Of a stretch of 64,000 nt of DNA, positions 10,528-19,022 are shown piece by piece. The stretch is taken from NCBI RefSeq assembly GCF_000428105.1, contig NZ_ATZH01000022.1, positions 1-64,000 on the forward strand, written 5' to 3'. This DNA comes from Bacteroides pyogenes DSM 20611 = JCM 6294 (lineage in GTDB: Bacteria > Bacteroidota > Bacteroidia > Bacteroidales > Bacteroidaceae). Within the stretch, counting starts at the first letter, position 1. Every line of letters starts with the position of its first letter. Position numbers and translations under genes: made by a program. The notes under the pieces were generated by a model. That model had not been told where the DNA came from. It did not search any database and saw only the letters and a program-made list of their open reading frames with translations.

Positions 10528-10947
10528 ATGAAATACGGAGTAAACAGAAACGTTCTGCTTATCACGGCCGGACTTGTATGGATTGTAGCCGGCGCCAACG
10601 TATTGCGAATAGGTGTTGTCACTTGGATGAACAATGACAAAGACTGGATGTTCAAAACAGGCGAAGCAATCATCGTCTTCCTGCTCTTCTTCGTCCTTGT
10701 ATTCCGAAAGCTCTACTACAAGCACACCCGGCGCATCGAACAGAAAAAGAAAGAGAAAAACTGCCCCTTCTCCTTTTTCGATGCGAAAGGATGGGCCATT
10801 ATGACATTCATGATTGCTCTCGGAGTATCCATCCGCCGTTTTCAACTGCTGCCCGATACCTTCATTTCCGTCTTCTACACGGGGCTGTCCGTAGCTTTAA
10901 TTCTCACGGGCATATTATTTCTGCGTTATTGGTGGCTGAAACGTTAA
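10528..10947 (+). CDS. Small integral membrane protein of unknown function
   Basis: 139 residues with four hydrophobic segments (about 8-26, 45-61, 88-107 and 112-134) and a strongly basic loop after the second (HTRRIEQKKKEK), which should face the cytoplasm. A clear purine-rich ribosome site (aaggagaaaagaaaaagag) precedes the ATG. I do not recognise the family. The regulator gene downstream has its own -7 box 11 bp after this stop codon, so the two may be transcribed separately. Confidence 0.7.
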   Translation: MKYGVNRNVLLITAGLVWIVAGANVLRIGVVTWMNNDKDWMFKTGEAIIVFLLFFVLVFRKLYYKHTRRIEQKKKEKNCPFSFFDAKGWAIMTFMIALGVSIRRFQLLPDTFISVFYTGLSVALILTGILFLRYWWLKR

Positions 10948-10957
10948 TCAAAAAGCG

Positions 10958-10965
10958 TACCTTTG
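10958..10965 (+). promoter_or_regulatory. -7 promoter element of the LuxR-type regulator
   Basis: TACCTTTG matches TAnnTTTG exactly; no good TTG lies at the expected distance. Its position excludes the upstream TTG (10963) as the start codon of the regulator and supports ATG 10993. Confidence 0.55.
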
Positions 10966-10992
10966 CAGCAGGATTTTAAACAGGCGATTCAG

Positions 10993-11652
10993 ATGAGAGA
11001 GTATATCATTGCAGACAATCAAGACATCAGCAAGGCAGGAATGATGTTCCTGTTGAATCAGCAAAAAGATGTATCCGCTCTTTGGGAAGCCGACAATAAG
11101 TCCGAGCTGATTCAACAACTGCGACTGCACCCGCAGGCGATCGTGATATTGGATTATACGCTGTTCGACTTTGCCGGAGCGGACGAGCTGCTCATTCTGC
11201 AAGAGCGTTTCAAGGAGGCGGACTGGATTTTATTTTCCGACGAACTGAGCGTTAGCTTTCTCCGACAAATGTTGCTGGGCAGCACCGCTTTCAGCGTAAT
11301 TATGAAAGACAACAGCAAGGAAGAAATCACCTCTGCCCTTCAGTGCGCCACACGCAGGCAGCGGTACATCTGCAACCACGTCAGCAACCTGCTGCTTTCG
11401 GGTTCAGGCTCTCCCTCCCATACTTCTTCTGCAAAAAGCAGCCTGCTTACCGTAACGGAACAAAACATCCTGAAAGAAATCGCTTTGGGTAAAACGACCA
11501 AAGAGATAGCAGCGGAGAAAAACCTCAGCTTTCATACCATCAATAGCCACCGGAAGAATATTTTCCGCAAGCTGGGGGTCAACAATGCGCACGAGGCCAC
11601 CAAATATGCCATGCGGGCGGGCATTGTAGACCTTGCCGAATATTATATTTGA
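10993..11652 (+). CDS. LuxR/NarL-type response regulator, orphan
   Basis: 219 residues from ATG 10993 (upstream TTG 10963 overlaps the promoter). Residues 1-120 look like a receiver domain with an acidic residue at Asp8 and a candidate phosphoacceptor Asp54 (VILDYTLFD). Residues about 150-215 form a LuxR/GerE helix-turn-helix (LTVTEQNILKEIALG, TTKEIAAEKNLSFHTINSHR). No histidine kinase is adjacent, so the partner and targets are unknown. The receiver is divergent, and phosphorylation-independent action is possible. Confidence 0.8.
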   Translation: MREYIIADNQDISKAGMMFLLNQQKDVSALWEADNKSELIQQLRLHPQAIVILDYTLFDFAGADELLILQERFKEADWILFSDELSVSFLRQMLLGSTAFSVIMKDNSKEEITSALQCATRRQRYICNHVSNLLLSGSGSPSHTSSAKSSLLTVTEQNILKEIALGKTTKEIAAEKNLSFHTINSHRKNIFRKLGVNNAHEATKYAMRAGIVDLAEYYI

Positions 11653-11865
11653 TCAGACCTTTTTCCCAAAAAGACATGGCGACGGTTTTCCGCTTCGCGT
11701 ACTCCAATAGCATATCAAAAATCAACAACTTTCATCTTATCCAATATGCCGGGGCATAAAATCGCATTGCCGGTTTTCAAAAAAGATTAGGCATCTGAAA
11801 AAGTGTTTTTTGGGGATTTGCCGGAACTTTTGTACAGTTGTTATGAAGAAGGAAAAAAACGTTCC

Positions 11866-11975
11866 TGCCTAAATAATTTTTCACGTTTAGGCAAGCGCGT
11901 TCTTTGGAGGAGGTAAGCACGTTTTTTTTGAAGGCAAACGCGAAAATCTTTTCAGGCAGACGTTTTTTTCACACA
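11866..11975. repeat. Intergenic repeat array, about 22-bp period (AGGCAARCGCG family)
   Basis: Related elements start at 11889 (AGGCAAGCGCG), 11911 (AGGTAAGCACG), 11932 (AGGCAAACGCG) and 11954 (AGGCAGACG), steps of 22, 21 and 22 bp. The first is also the right arm of an inverted repeat (TGCCTAAA 11866-11873 with TTTAGGCA 11886-11893). The 427-bp gap 11653-12079 holds this array and the promoter of the kinase gene; I see no gene in it. Confidence 0.6.
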
Positions 11976-12046
11976 TGATATTTTGACAAAAAAAGAGTAA
12001 AACGAAAATACTTTCCGTTTTCCTTTTCGACTCTTTAAAAAAATCA

Positions 12047-12054
12047 TATATTTG
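12047..12054 (+). promoter_or_regulatory. -7 promoter element of the first BadF-type kinase
   Basis: TATATTTG, an exact TAnnTTTG match, lies 25 bp before the ATG at 12080. No clear TTG is present upstream. Confidence 0.55.
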
Positions 12055-12079
12055 TATCCAACTCTAAAGAATACAACCG

Positions 12080-12928
12080 ATGAAACTGATTGCAGAAAGT
12101 GGGTCGACCAGAACGGAATGGGCCATAGTAGAAAACGATCATGTAATACAACGCGCTTTCACAGAGGGAATAAACCCGTATTTTCAGACTCGGCGCGAAA
12201 TAAGCCGTAGCGTCCGTTTAGGGTTACCTGACATATTCTTCCGGAAAAAGCTGGAACAGGTATATTATTACGGAGCGGGATGCAGTTCGAACGAAAAGAA
12301 AAACATACTCGGCGCTTCGTTAGTAGCCCAGTTTAAGACTCCGATTCAAGTGGAAAGCGACTTGCTCGGCGCAGCCCGCAGTCTGTTCAAAAGCGAACCC
12401 GGCATCGCTTGTATTCTGGGAACAGGATCGAACTCCTGTTTCTACGACGGAAGAATTATTGTGAAGAATGTAAAGCCCGGAGGATACATTCTGGGCGACG
12501 AAGGAAGTGGAGCAGCCATGGGAAAAATGTTTTTATCCGATCTGCTTAAGGGGCTAGCTCCCAAAGATTTGGCAAACAATTTCTACGATAAATTCCGCAT
12601 CACTGCCAATGAAGTTATGGAGTCAGTCTATAATCGTCCTTTCCCTAACCGCTTCCTTGCTACCATTGCATATTTCCTGGCCGACCATACAGACAATGAT
12701 TACGCCCTTAACCTCATAACGGGCAGTCTACGCAACTTCTTTACCCGCAACGTTTGCCAGTACGATTATCAAAACTACCCCATCCGTTTTGTGGGTTCGC
12801 TGGCATATACATACGCTCCTCTGCTGAAAGAAATAGTAAAAGAGTACGGCATGAAACTCGATGTGATAGAAGAAACACTGATGAACGGACTGATCGAATA
12901 TCATTCGATGAACATAGAAGAACCATAA
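12080..12928 (+). CDS. BadF/BadG/BcrA-family sugar kinase (MurK/GlcNAc-kinase-like), paralog 1
   Basis: 282 residues with the actin-fold ATPase/sugar-kinase motifs: phosphate-1 loop SGSTRTEW near the N-terminus, GTGSNSCFYDG (adenosine/sugar region) and ILGDEGSGAAMG. Members of this family include N-acetylglucosamine kinase and the MurNAc kinase MurK. It is the most divergent of three paralogs in the window (others at 31499 and 38456); for example, the conserved Asp before GST is Glu6 here. It lies directly upstream of susC/susD and has its own promoter. Its substrate could be GlcNAc, MurNAc or glucosamine; the sequence does not decide. Confidence 0.8.
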   Translation: MKLIAESGSTRTEWAIVENDHVIQRAFTEGINPYFQTRREISRSVRLGLPDIFFRKKLEQVYYYGAGCSSNEKKNILGASLVAQFKTPIQVESDLLGAARSLFKSEPGIACILGTGSNSCFYDGRIIVKNVKPGGYILGDEGSGAAMGKMFLSDLLKGLAPKDLANNFYDKFRITANEVMESVYNRPFPNRFLATIAYFLADHTDNDYALNLITGSLRNFFTRNVCQYDYQNYPIRFVGSLAYTYAPLLKEIVKEYGMKLDVIEETLMNGLIEYHSMNIEEP

Positions 12929-13048
12929 AATATAAGATAACGATAAACAGCACTGATAATAAAATAAAATCATAGCCACATCAAGTATAAAAACAGATTA
13001 TAAAATAGAATAAATGTAAAAATCTGTTCTTGATTTAAAACAAATTCA

Positions 13049-13056
13049 TATCTTTG
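13049..13056 (+). promoter_or_regulatory. -7 promoter element of susC/susD
   Basis: TATCTTTG, exact TAnnTTTG; transcription would begin near 13063, giving a leader of about 205 nt before the ATG at 13270. The leader contains two inverted repeats, listed separately. Confidence 0.65.
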
Positions 13057-13065
13057 CTAATAGTT

Positions 13066-13086
13066 GGAACGAATACTATTCGTTCC
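13066..13086 (+). promoter_or_regulatory. 21-bp palindrome at the susC transcription start
   Basis: GGAACGAATA and TATTCGTTCC are perfect inverted repeats around one central base. The site sits at the predicted transcript 5' end. It could be an operator for a dimeric regulator or a 9-bp 5' hairpin. Confidence 0.5.
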
Positions 13087-13158
13087 CTTACCTTTATTAA
13101 CCTAATGAAAGGGCCATGCCTATGAAACACAGAACCGTCTATTCGCAATAGTATCCTC

Positions 13159-13184
13159 CTATAACGACAAACTTCATGTTATAG
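13159..13184 (+). promoter_or_regulatory. Hairpin in the susC leader
   Basis: CTATAAC (13159-13165) pairs with GTTATAG (13178-13184) across a 12-nt loop inside the long susC leader. The rest of 12929-13269 holds the promoter and the palindrome; no gene is seen. Confidence 0.4.
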
Positions 13185-13269
13185 ACGTACTATAATTCAC
13201 TAATTACTCATCGATTTCAAGAAACCTGAAAGAATAACCTTTTTTATTAACAAAAATCATCAGTCACTT

Positions 13270-16200
13270 ATGAATGGGAAAGGCACAAAAAGAGGATTGA
13301 CAAACAGCAGACTTCTCGCAGCAATAGCTGTCAGCACACTGCTCCTCAACAGCGGCGACATAATGGCCGCTCCGACTGCCGAAGGCAGTATTTCGGAAGT
13401 TACGCAACAATTGCAAACAATCAATGTAAAGGGGGTTGTCGTTGATGTACAAGGACAACCTGTTATCGGTGCAAGCGTGCTTGAAAAAGGTACGACAAAC
13501 GGAGGAGTTACCGATATAAACGGCAATTTCATATTGAACGTCAAATCCGGAGCCATACTGCAAATCTCTTATGTCGGCTACCGGAATCAGGAAGTTAAAG
13601 CCGAAAAAACGATGAAAATCGTTTTAAGAGAAGACACCGAACTCCTGTCGGAAGTTGTGGTGGTAGGCTACGGAACACAGAAAAAAGAGAACTTAACGGG
13701 AGCCGTCACCACGGTAGATGTTTCAAAGACCTTGGAAGGACGTCCGCAACAAGACGTAGCGAAAGCTCTTCAAGGAGCCGTTCCGGGATTATCCATCGTT
13801 TCGTCGAGCGGTAACATCAACAACAACCCGACTATCCGGATTCGCGGTCTGGGAACTTTGAGCAACGACAAAAAAAGCGTTCCGCTCATCGTTGTCGACG
13901 GCGTGCCGATGGACGACATTTCTTTCCTCAATGCTCAGGATATCGAATCCATCTCCGTGCTGAAAGATGCGGCTTCTTCTTCCATTTACGGTACACGGGC
14001 AGCTTTCGGAGTGATTTTGGTTAAGACCAAAAGTGCGAAGTCCGTTGAGCGCGTATCGATCACCTATAGCAACAACTTCGCATGGGATCAAGCTACGTTC
14101 CTGCCCGATTATCCGGACGTCCCGACGCAACTCCGCGCAGCCATCGATGCCAAGAAACGTGCCGGAAGCGATGCGGTAGAACTCTTCGGCATGTATTTCG
14201 ACCAAATGCTTCCTTATGCCGAAGCATGGAAAGCCCAACACAAAGGTAAAGCAGGCTACCGGGAAATGGTGCCGTTTGAGAGTATGGACAAGGTAGGCGA
14301 TTACTACATGGATCCCACCACCGGCAGAGCGTTGTACTACGCCGATTGGGACGTCAAGAAGATTTTCTATAATGACGCAACTCCTTCGCAGAACCATAAT
14401 ATAAATGTTCAGGGCACAAGCGGAAAGACTAACTATTACCTTTCTTTCGGATATAATTCCCAACAGGGTATCATGAAATTCAACCCCGACAAGCTGAAGA
14501 AATACAACGCTTCGGTAAACATTACCACCCAACTGAAAGACTGGCTCGAAGTAGGCGCACGAATCAATTACATCCGCAAAGAATACACAAAGCCGGATAC
14601 CTGGAACTATACATACCAGTACTTATGGCGATGGGGGTCGTTCTTCGGTCCTTACGGAACCATCAACGGACACGATTTCCGTGTAATCTCCATGCAAAAG
14701 CAAGCGGCTACAAAAACCACGACAACGGATATCACCCGTATGAACACATTCCTGAAAGCTGACATTATCAAGGGGTTGACATTGAATGCGGATTTTACCT
14801 ACGAAATCCAGAACATGAACAGCGGATCGTCCGACTTTCCCGTATTCGGAATGAATAATTGGGCATCGATAAAAGAACCGAGCTATATCGTAAACAAGGG
14901 AAGCACGAATGCATGGAGAGACAATTCCAAAACAAACACTTGGACTACCAACATATATGCTTCTTATAACAAAACATTCGCCCAAGACCACAACCTGACG
15001 GTCATGTTGGGAGGAAATGCGGAATCTACGCGCTACGATTACTTCTATGCATACCGCAACGGTCTGCTGGACACGAGTCTTCCTGAAATCGATCTGACCA
15101 CAGGCGACAAGAAAGAAGTGAAAGGCAATGCCACTCACCGTACGTCGGCCGGATATTTCGGACGTATAAACTACGATTACAAAGGCATTTACCTGCTGGA
15201 ACTGAACGGACGTTACGACGGTTCTTCACGTTTCCCGCGCAACGACCACTGGGCATTCTTCCCCTCGGCATCCGTAGGATACCGCTTTTCGCAGGAAGCT
15301 TACTTCGATAATCTCCGCCACATCATCAATAATGCCAAACTGCGCGCTTCCTACGGGGAAATAGGCAACGAAGCCGTAGGCGATTATATGTTTATTCCGG
15401 TCATCACCACCGTTTCGCAAAACGAAGATACGGGATATACCCATTGGCTCAACAGCGCAGGAAACGGTTTGATCACCCAAGCCAACATGCCTAAGCTGGT
15501 TTCCAGCGCATTGACATGGGAACGCATACGCACGATCGATGTGGGAATCGACCTCGGATTCTTGAATAACGAACTAACCGTCGGGTTCGATTGGTTCCAA
15601 CGTGAGAACCGGGATATGCTTGCACCGGCCAGAACTTTTCCGGAGACCTTGGGAACTACCGCTCCTTATGAGAATGCGGGTACGCTCCGTTCGCGCGGTT
15701 GGGAACTGTCGTTAAACTGGAATCATCGTTTCAATGACGTGGAAGTTTACGCAAACTTCAATATCGGAGATTCGAAAACGACCATCACCCAATGGAACAA
15801 TGACTCCAAACTACTTAATACATATTACTCAGGCAAAGTATATGGAGATATCTGGGGATTCGAAACGGAACGCTACTTTATGCCGGATGATTTCAATGCA
15901 GACGGTTCATATAAAAAAGGTGTGGCAGACCAGACCGGACTTCAAACCGACAACTTCGTATACGGACCGGGCGATATAAAATTCAAAGACTTGAACGGCG
16001 ACGGCAAGATAGACGGCGGGAAAGGTACCGCCGACGACCACGGAGACCTCAAGGTTATCGGAAACAACATGCCTCGCTATGAATACAGCTTCCATATCGG
16101 CGGAGCCTGGAAAGGGTTCGACCTCGACCTATTCTTCCAAGGCGTAGGCAAACGCGAGAACTGGACACAATCGGCATTCGCATTCCCGATGATGCGCGCA

Positions 16201-16635
16201 GCGGATATTTCAATCTATGGCAACCAAACGAGCTATAACAGCTACGATTATGCAACAGGGCAGTGGAACATTAACCAAGGAAACGACTTCCCGCGTTTAT
16301 ATCCGGGCAATGAGGGTAAAGGAACCGTATCGGGAATCGAAGACGGTTGCCACAACTACTACCCGCAGGACAAATATTTGGTCGACATGTCGTACCTTCG
16401 TTTGAAGAACGTTACTTTGGGATACACAATTCCCCAACACCTGACCCGCAAGGCTTATATCGAAAAGGCACGCGTATACTTCAGCGGCAGCAACCTGTTC
16501 CTGCTGCACAAAGGCAGTAATTTACCCGTCGACCCGGAAGTCGATGAAGGATACGGAAAGCTCTCATACGGAACTTGGGGACGTACGGAACCCATTACCC
16601 GCACATTCTCGTTCGGTCTGCAAGTAACATTTTAA
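13270..16635 (+). CDS. SusC/RagA-family TonB-dependent outer-membrane transporter
   Basis: 1121 residues. An N-terminal signal sequence (about 1-36) is followed by a carboxypeptidase-regulatory-like domain (about 55-125), the SusC signature VVVVGYGTQKKENLTGAV, a plug domain, and a beta-barrel ending in aromatic F (FGLQVTF). It would import oligomers bound by the SusD partner, encoded 23 bp downstream, using TonB energy. No anti-sigma/ECF, hybrid two-component or SusR-like regulator and no polysaccharide-degrading glycoside hydrolase is adjacent. Instead the neighbours are peptidoglycan-salvage genes, so the likely cargo is cell-wall fragments (inference). Confidence 0.92.
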   Translation: MNGKGTKRGLTNSRLLAAIAVSTLLLNSGDIMAAPTAEGSISEVTQQLQTINVKGVVVDVQGQPVIGASVLEKGTTNGGVTDINGNFILNVKSGAILQISYVGYRNQEVKAEKTMKIVLREDTELLSEVVVVGYGTQKKENLTGAVTTVDVSKTLEGRPQQDVAKALQGAVPGLSIVSSSGNINNNPTIRIRGLGTLSNDKKSVPLIVVDGVPMDDISFLNAQDIESISVLKDAASSSIYGTRAAFGVILVKTKSAKSVERVSITYSNNFAWDQATFLPDYPDVPTQLRAAIDAKKRAGSDAVELFGMYFDQMLPYAEAWKAQHKGKAGYREMVPFESMDKVGDYYMDPTTGRALYYADWDVKKIFYNDATPSQNHNINVQGTSGKTNYYLSFGYNSQQGIMKFNPDKLKKYNASVNITTQLKDWLEVGARINYIRKEYTKPDTWNYTYQYLWRWGSFFGPYGTINGHDFRVISMQKQAATKTTTTDITRMNTFLKADIIKGLTLNADFTYEIQNMNSGSSDFPVFGMNNWASIKEPSYIVNKGSTNAWRDNSKTNTWTTNIYASYNKTFAQDHNLTVMLGGNAESTRYDYFYAYRNGLLDTSLPEIDLTTGDKKEVKGNATHRTSAGYFGRINYDYKGIYLLELNGRYDGSSRFPRNDHWAFFPSASVGYRFSQEAYFDNLRHIINNAKLRASYGEIGNEAVGDYMFIPVITTVSQNEDTGYTHWLNSAGNGLITQANMPKLVSSALTWERIRTIDVGIDLGFLNNELTVGFDWFQRENRDMLAPARTFPETLGTTAPYENAGTLRSRGWELSLNWNHRFNDVEVYANFNIGDSKTTITQWNNDSKLLNTYYSGKVYGDIWGFETERYFMPDDFNADGSYKKGVADQTGLQTDNFVYGPGDIKFKDLNGDGKIDGGKGTADDHGDLKVIGNNMPRYEYSFHIGGAWKGFDLDLFFQGVGKRENWTQSAFAFPMMRAADISIYGNQTSYNSYDYATGQWNINQGNDFPRLYPGNEGKGTVSGIEDGCHNYYPQDKYLVDMSYLRLKNVTLGYTIPQHLTRKAYIEKARVYFSGSNLFLLHKGSNLPVDPEVDEGYGKLSYGTWGRTEPITRTFSFGLQVTF

Positions 16636-16658
16636 ACAACCTTAAAACACAGAAGAAT

Positions 16659-18428
16659 ATGAAAAAGAAATACATATATGGAATCGTTGCCGTATCAATA
16701 TCTCTCATGAGCTGTAACGACTTCCTCGACAAGGAGCCATTGGACCGCTTTACGGACAGTCCGGCATATTGGAGTAATCGCGACAATGTAGAAAACCAAT
16801 GCAATAAACTATATGAGAACTACTCAGGCTACGGAAACGGCGGCGGTGGAGGCTGGTATTACTTCAAATCTCTCAGCGACGATCAGGCATCGGGAACCTT
16901 TACCGACTGGGCGAACGTCAACGTGCCTGCCGCGTCAGAAAACTGGAAATTGCCCTTTACAGAGATTCGCCGAATCGGTTACATTCTGCATGGTTTGAAA
17001 ATATCGAGTCTCGACGAAGCGACCAAAAAGTATTATGAAGGAGTAGCCCGCTTGAACAGGGCCTGGCAATACTACCAGCTGGTGCGCATGTACGGAGATG
17101 TTCAGTGGATCGACGAAGTGATAGACCCGGCAAAAGAAGAAGAGTTGTATGGCGAACGGCTCGATCGCGACATCGTGATGGATAAGGTACTCGAAGATCT
17201 GAATTTCGCCTGCGAAAACATCACGGGAACGAATAAAGCATTCTGGAACAAAGGACTGGCCTATGCCATGAAAGCAGATATCACGTTGTTCGAAGGAACA
17301 TTCTGCAAGTACCGCACAGTAGCCGAAAACGGGAAAGCTCCCGATAACGCGCGTACTCAGAAATATCTGCAGGAGTGTGTGAAAGCCTGTGAGGAGATTA
17401 TGAAGATGAACTATTCGCTGAGTAAAACTTACAAGGAGATATATAATTCCATCAGCCTGAAAGAAAACCCCGAAATGATCTTCATCAAGGCCTACGCATT
17501 GGAGGTTTTCATGCATTCCACCATCGCCTATACAGGTTCATCGTCCAATCAAAGCGGCATCACCAAAGATGCTTTCGAAGCCTTCTTGTTTAAAGACGGG
17601 AAACCGCTTGCCACAACCTCTGAAAACAAAAACGACGCGGGCGAACTGATGACGGTGAATGCCGGCGTAGACGCTCAAGGCAAGCCCCTGACCGCGCACT
17701 ACATCAGTATCCGGAAACTGTTGGACGTACGCGATGCTCGCTTGGAAGCTTTGCTCGACCCCATCGTTTACTTCAAAAACTGGGGTTGGCAGCGCGGCAA
17801 AGGCGGGGCGACAATGACCTCTTCCACCGGCTACGGAATCGGAAAATTCGACAATCTCGGCATGTCCGTCAACGATCGGGAGAATGTAGGGCGTAATTAC
17901 ACCGACGCTCCCCTATTCTGGCTCTCCGTAGTCTATTTGAATTACGCGGAAGCCAAAGCCGAGCTGGGCACTATCGACCAGAACGATCTGGACAAAACGG
18001 TGAACAAACTGCAAGCACGCGCAGGGCTTCCTCCTATGAGCCTGACGCCCGAAGCCGATCCTGCCAACAACATGGGAGTGAGCAACCTCTTGTGGGAAAT
18101 CCGCCGGTGTCGCCGGTGCGAATTAATGATCGACAACTGGGTGCGCTATTGGGACCTTATCCGCTGGCATCAGCTCGATAAGCTCGACTCGAAGAAGTAT
18201 CCCGATATCCTGAAGGGGGCGAATATCAAAGCCGCCATCGAGTACGCCAATGCCAACCCGTCGGATACCGACAAGAGAATCGACATATCTTTGGTCGACG
18301 GCACTTATATAGACGCTTCGGCGGATAAAACACGTATTTTCGAGGCGCGCCAATATCTGTACCCTATTCCGTCGGGACAATTGACCCTGAACAAAAACCT
18401 GAAACAAAACAAAGGATGGGAAAAATAA
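16659..18428 (+). CDS. SusD/RagB-family nutrient-binding outer-membrane lipoprotein
   Basis: 589 residues from ATG 16659; an upstream in-frame ATG at 16575 lies inside susC and would lack a signal peptide at the N-terminus. The signal ends in a lipobox (LMSC), typical of SusD. The body has the helical TPR-like SusD fold features, including the C-terminal region RCELMIDNWVRYWDLIRWHQ and the end motif YLYPIPSGQLTLN. It would sit on the cell surface as a lid on the SusC barrel. A terminator follows, so susC/susD form a separate transcript from the salvage run downstream. Confidence 0.93.
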   Translation: MKKKYIYGIVAVSISLMSCNDFLDKEPLDRFTDSPAYWSNRDNVENQCNKLYENYSGYGNGGGGGWYYFKSLSDDQASGTFTDWANVNVPAASENWKLPFTEIRRIGYILHGLKISSLDEATKKYYEGVARLNRAWQYYQLVRMYGDVQWIDEVIDPAKEEELYGERLDRDIVMDKVLEDLNFACENITGTNKAFWNKGLAYAMKADITLFEGTFCKYRTVAENGKAPDNARTQKYLQECVKACEEIMKMNYSLSKTYKEIYNSISLKENPEMIFIKAYALEVFMHSTIAYTGSSSNQSGITKDAFEAFLFKDGKPLATTSENKNDAGELMTVNAGVDAQGKPLTAHYISIRKLLDVRDARLEALLDPIVYFKNWGWQRGKGGATMTSSTGYGIGKFDNLGMSVNDRENVGRNYTDAPLFWLSVVYLNYAEAKAELGTIDQNDLDKTVNKLQARAGLPPMSLTPEADPANNMGVSNLLWEIRRCRRCELMIDNWVRYWDLIRWHQLDKLDSKKYPDILKGANIKAAIEYANANPSDTDKRIDISLVDGTYIDASADKTRIFEARQYLYPIPSGQLTLNKNLKQNKGWEK

Positions 18429-18509
18429 CCGGCCGGACATGCCGGAAGTTGCACATACGAAATATTGCAATGCCGGAAGTTGGCTGACAAATTCCTAAAA
18501 ACAGAATTC

Positions 18510-18547
18510 GCCCCTGTCGCAGATGATTGCAACAGGGGCATTTTTTT
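18510..18547 (+). terminator. Rho-independent terminator after susD
   Basis: GCCCCTGT (18510-18517) pairs with ACAGGGGC (18532-18539) and is followed by a run of seven T after one A. Upstream, ATGCCGGAAGTTG is repeated at 18439 and 18470. Confidence 0.85.
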
Positions 18548-18656
18548 AGGCATACAGCTTTACGATGCGCTCAACAAACACATATCATGCCCGCAAATAC
18601 GGATAAGAAGCACAGGATGTCGCGCTACGGCAACAGAAAGATGGAGTTTCCATTTT

Positions 18657-18762
18657 GTTTCACGCTGATGAAACAAAAGTTTCCCACTGGGGAAACTTTA
18701 TTTTCCCGCTGTGGAAACTTTTGTTTCCCATCGGGGAAACTTTTGTTGCCCATGTGGGAAAC
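18657..18762. repeat. Five 18-bp near-palindromes at exact 22-bp spacing
   Basis: Units start at 18657, 18679, 18701, 18723 and 18745. The general form is GTTTCCC-N4-GGGAAAC, with 4-bp A- or T-rich spacers. The first unit is GTTTCACGCTGATGAAAC, where changes in both arms preserve pairing. The rest of the 594-bp gap 18429-19022 holds the susD terminator before it and a promoter after it; I see no gene. Confidence 0.85.
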
Positions 18763-18901
18763 AACGCACACCATAGATGGTCCGAAACGGAGAGAACGGT
18801 TCTCAGGCCGAAGCCTATCGTGAATCCGGAAATCAAATGCAAATTAAACCTTGCAATAGCAAAAAATATCAAACAAATGTTTCCGATACCAAAAGAAATG
18901 T

Positions 18902-18909
18902 TATCTTTG
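18902..18909 (+). promoter_or_regulatory. -7 promoter element of the peptidoglycan-salvage operon
   Basis: TATCTTTG, exact TAnnTTTG, 114-121 bp before the ATG at 19023. It is the only good promoter match found ahead of the ten closely spaced genes running to 33956. Confidence 0.6.
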
Positions 18910-19022
18910 TTCCGGAAATAAAGCTTGACGGATACTGCTATGGGAAACGCCTGTCAATAGTCACCAAAAGCTGAAAACTCATTTTACAACAGACCTGTTT
19001 AACCGTTTAAAAACGTTTGTAT

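Noticed and set aside
13270..18428. Ordinary polysaccharide utilisation locus
   Set aside because: No polysaccharide-degrading glycoside hydrolase, polysaccharide lyase, SusR-like, hybrid two-component or ECF/anti-sigma gene accompanies susC/susD; neighbours are cell-wall salvage genes.
18657..18762. CRISPR array
   Set aside because: Units are palindromic with 4-bp spacers, no unique spacers and no cas genes.
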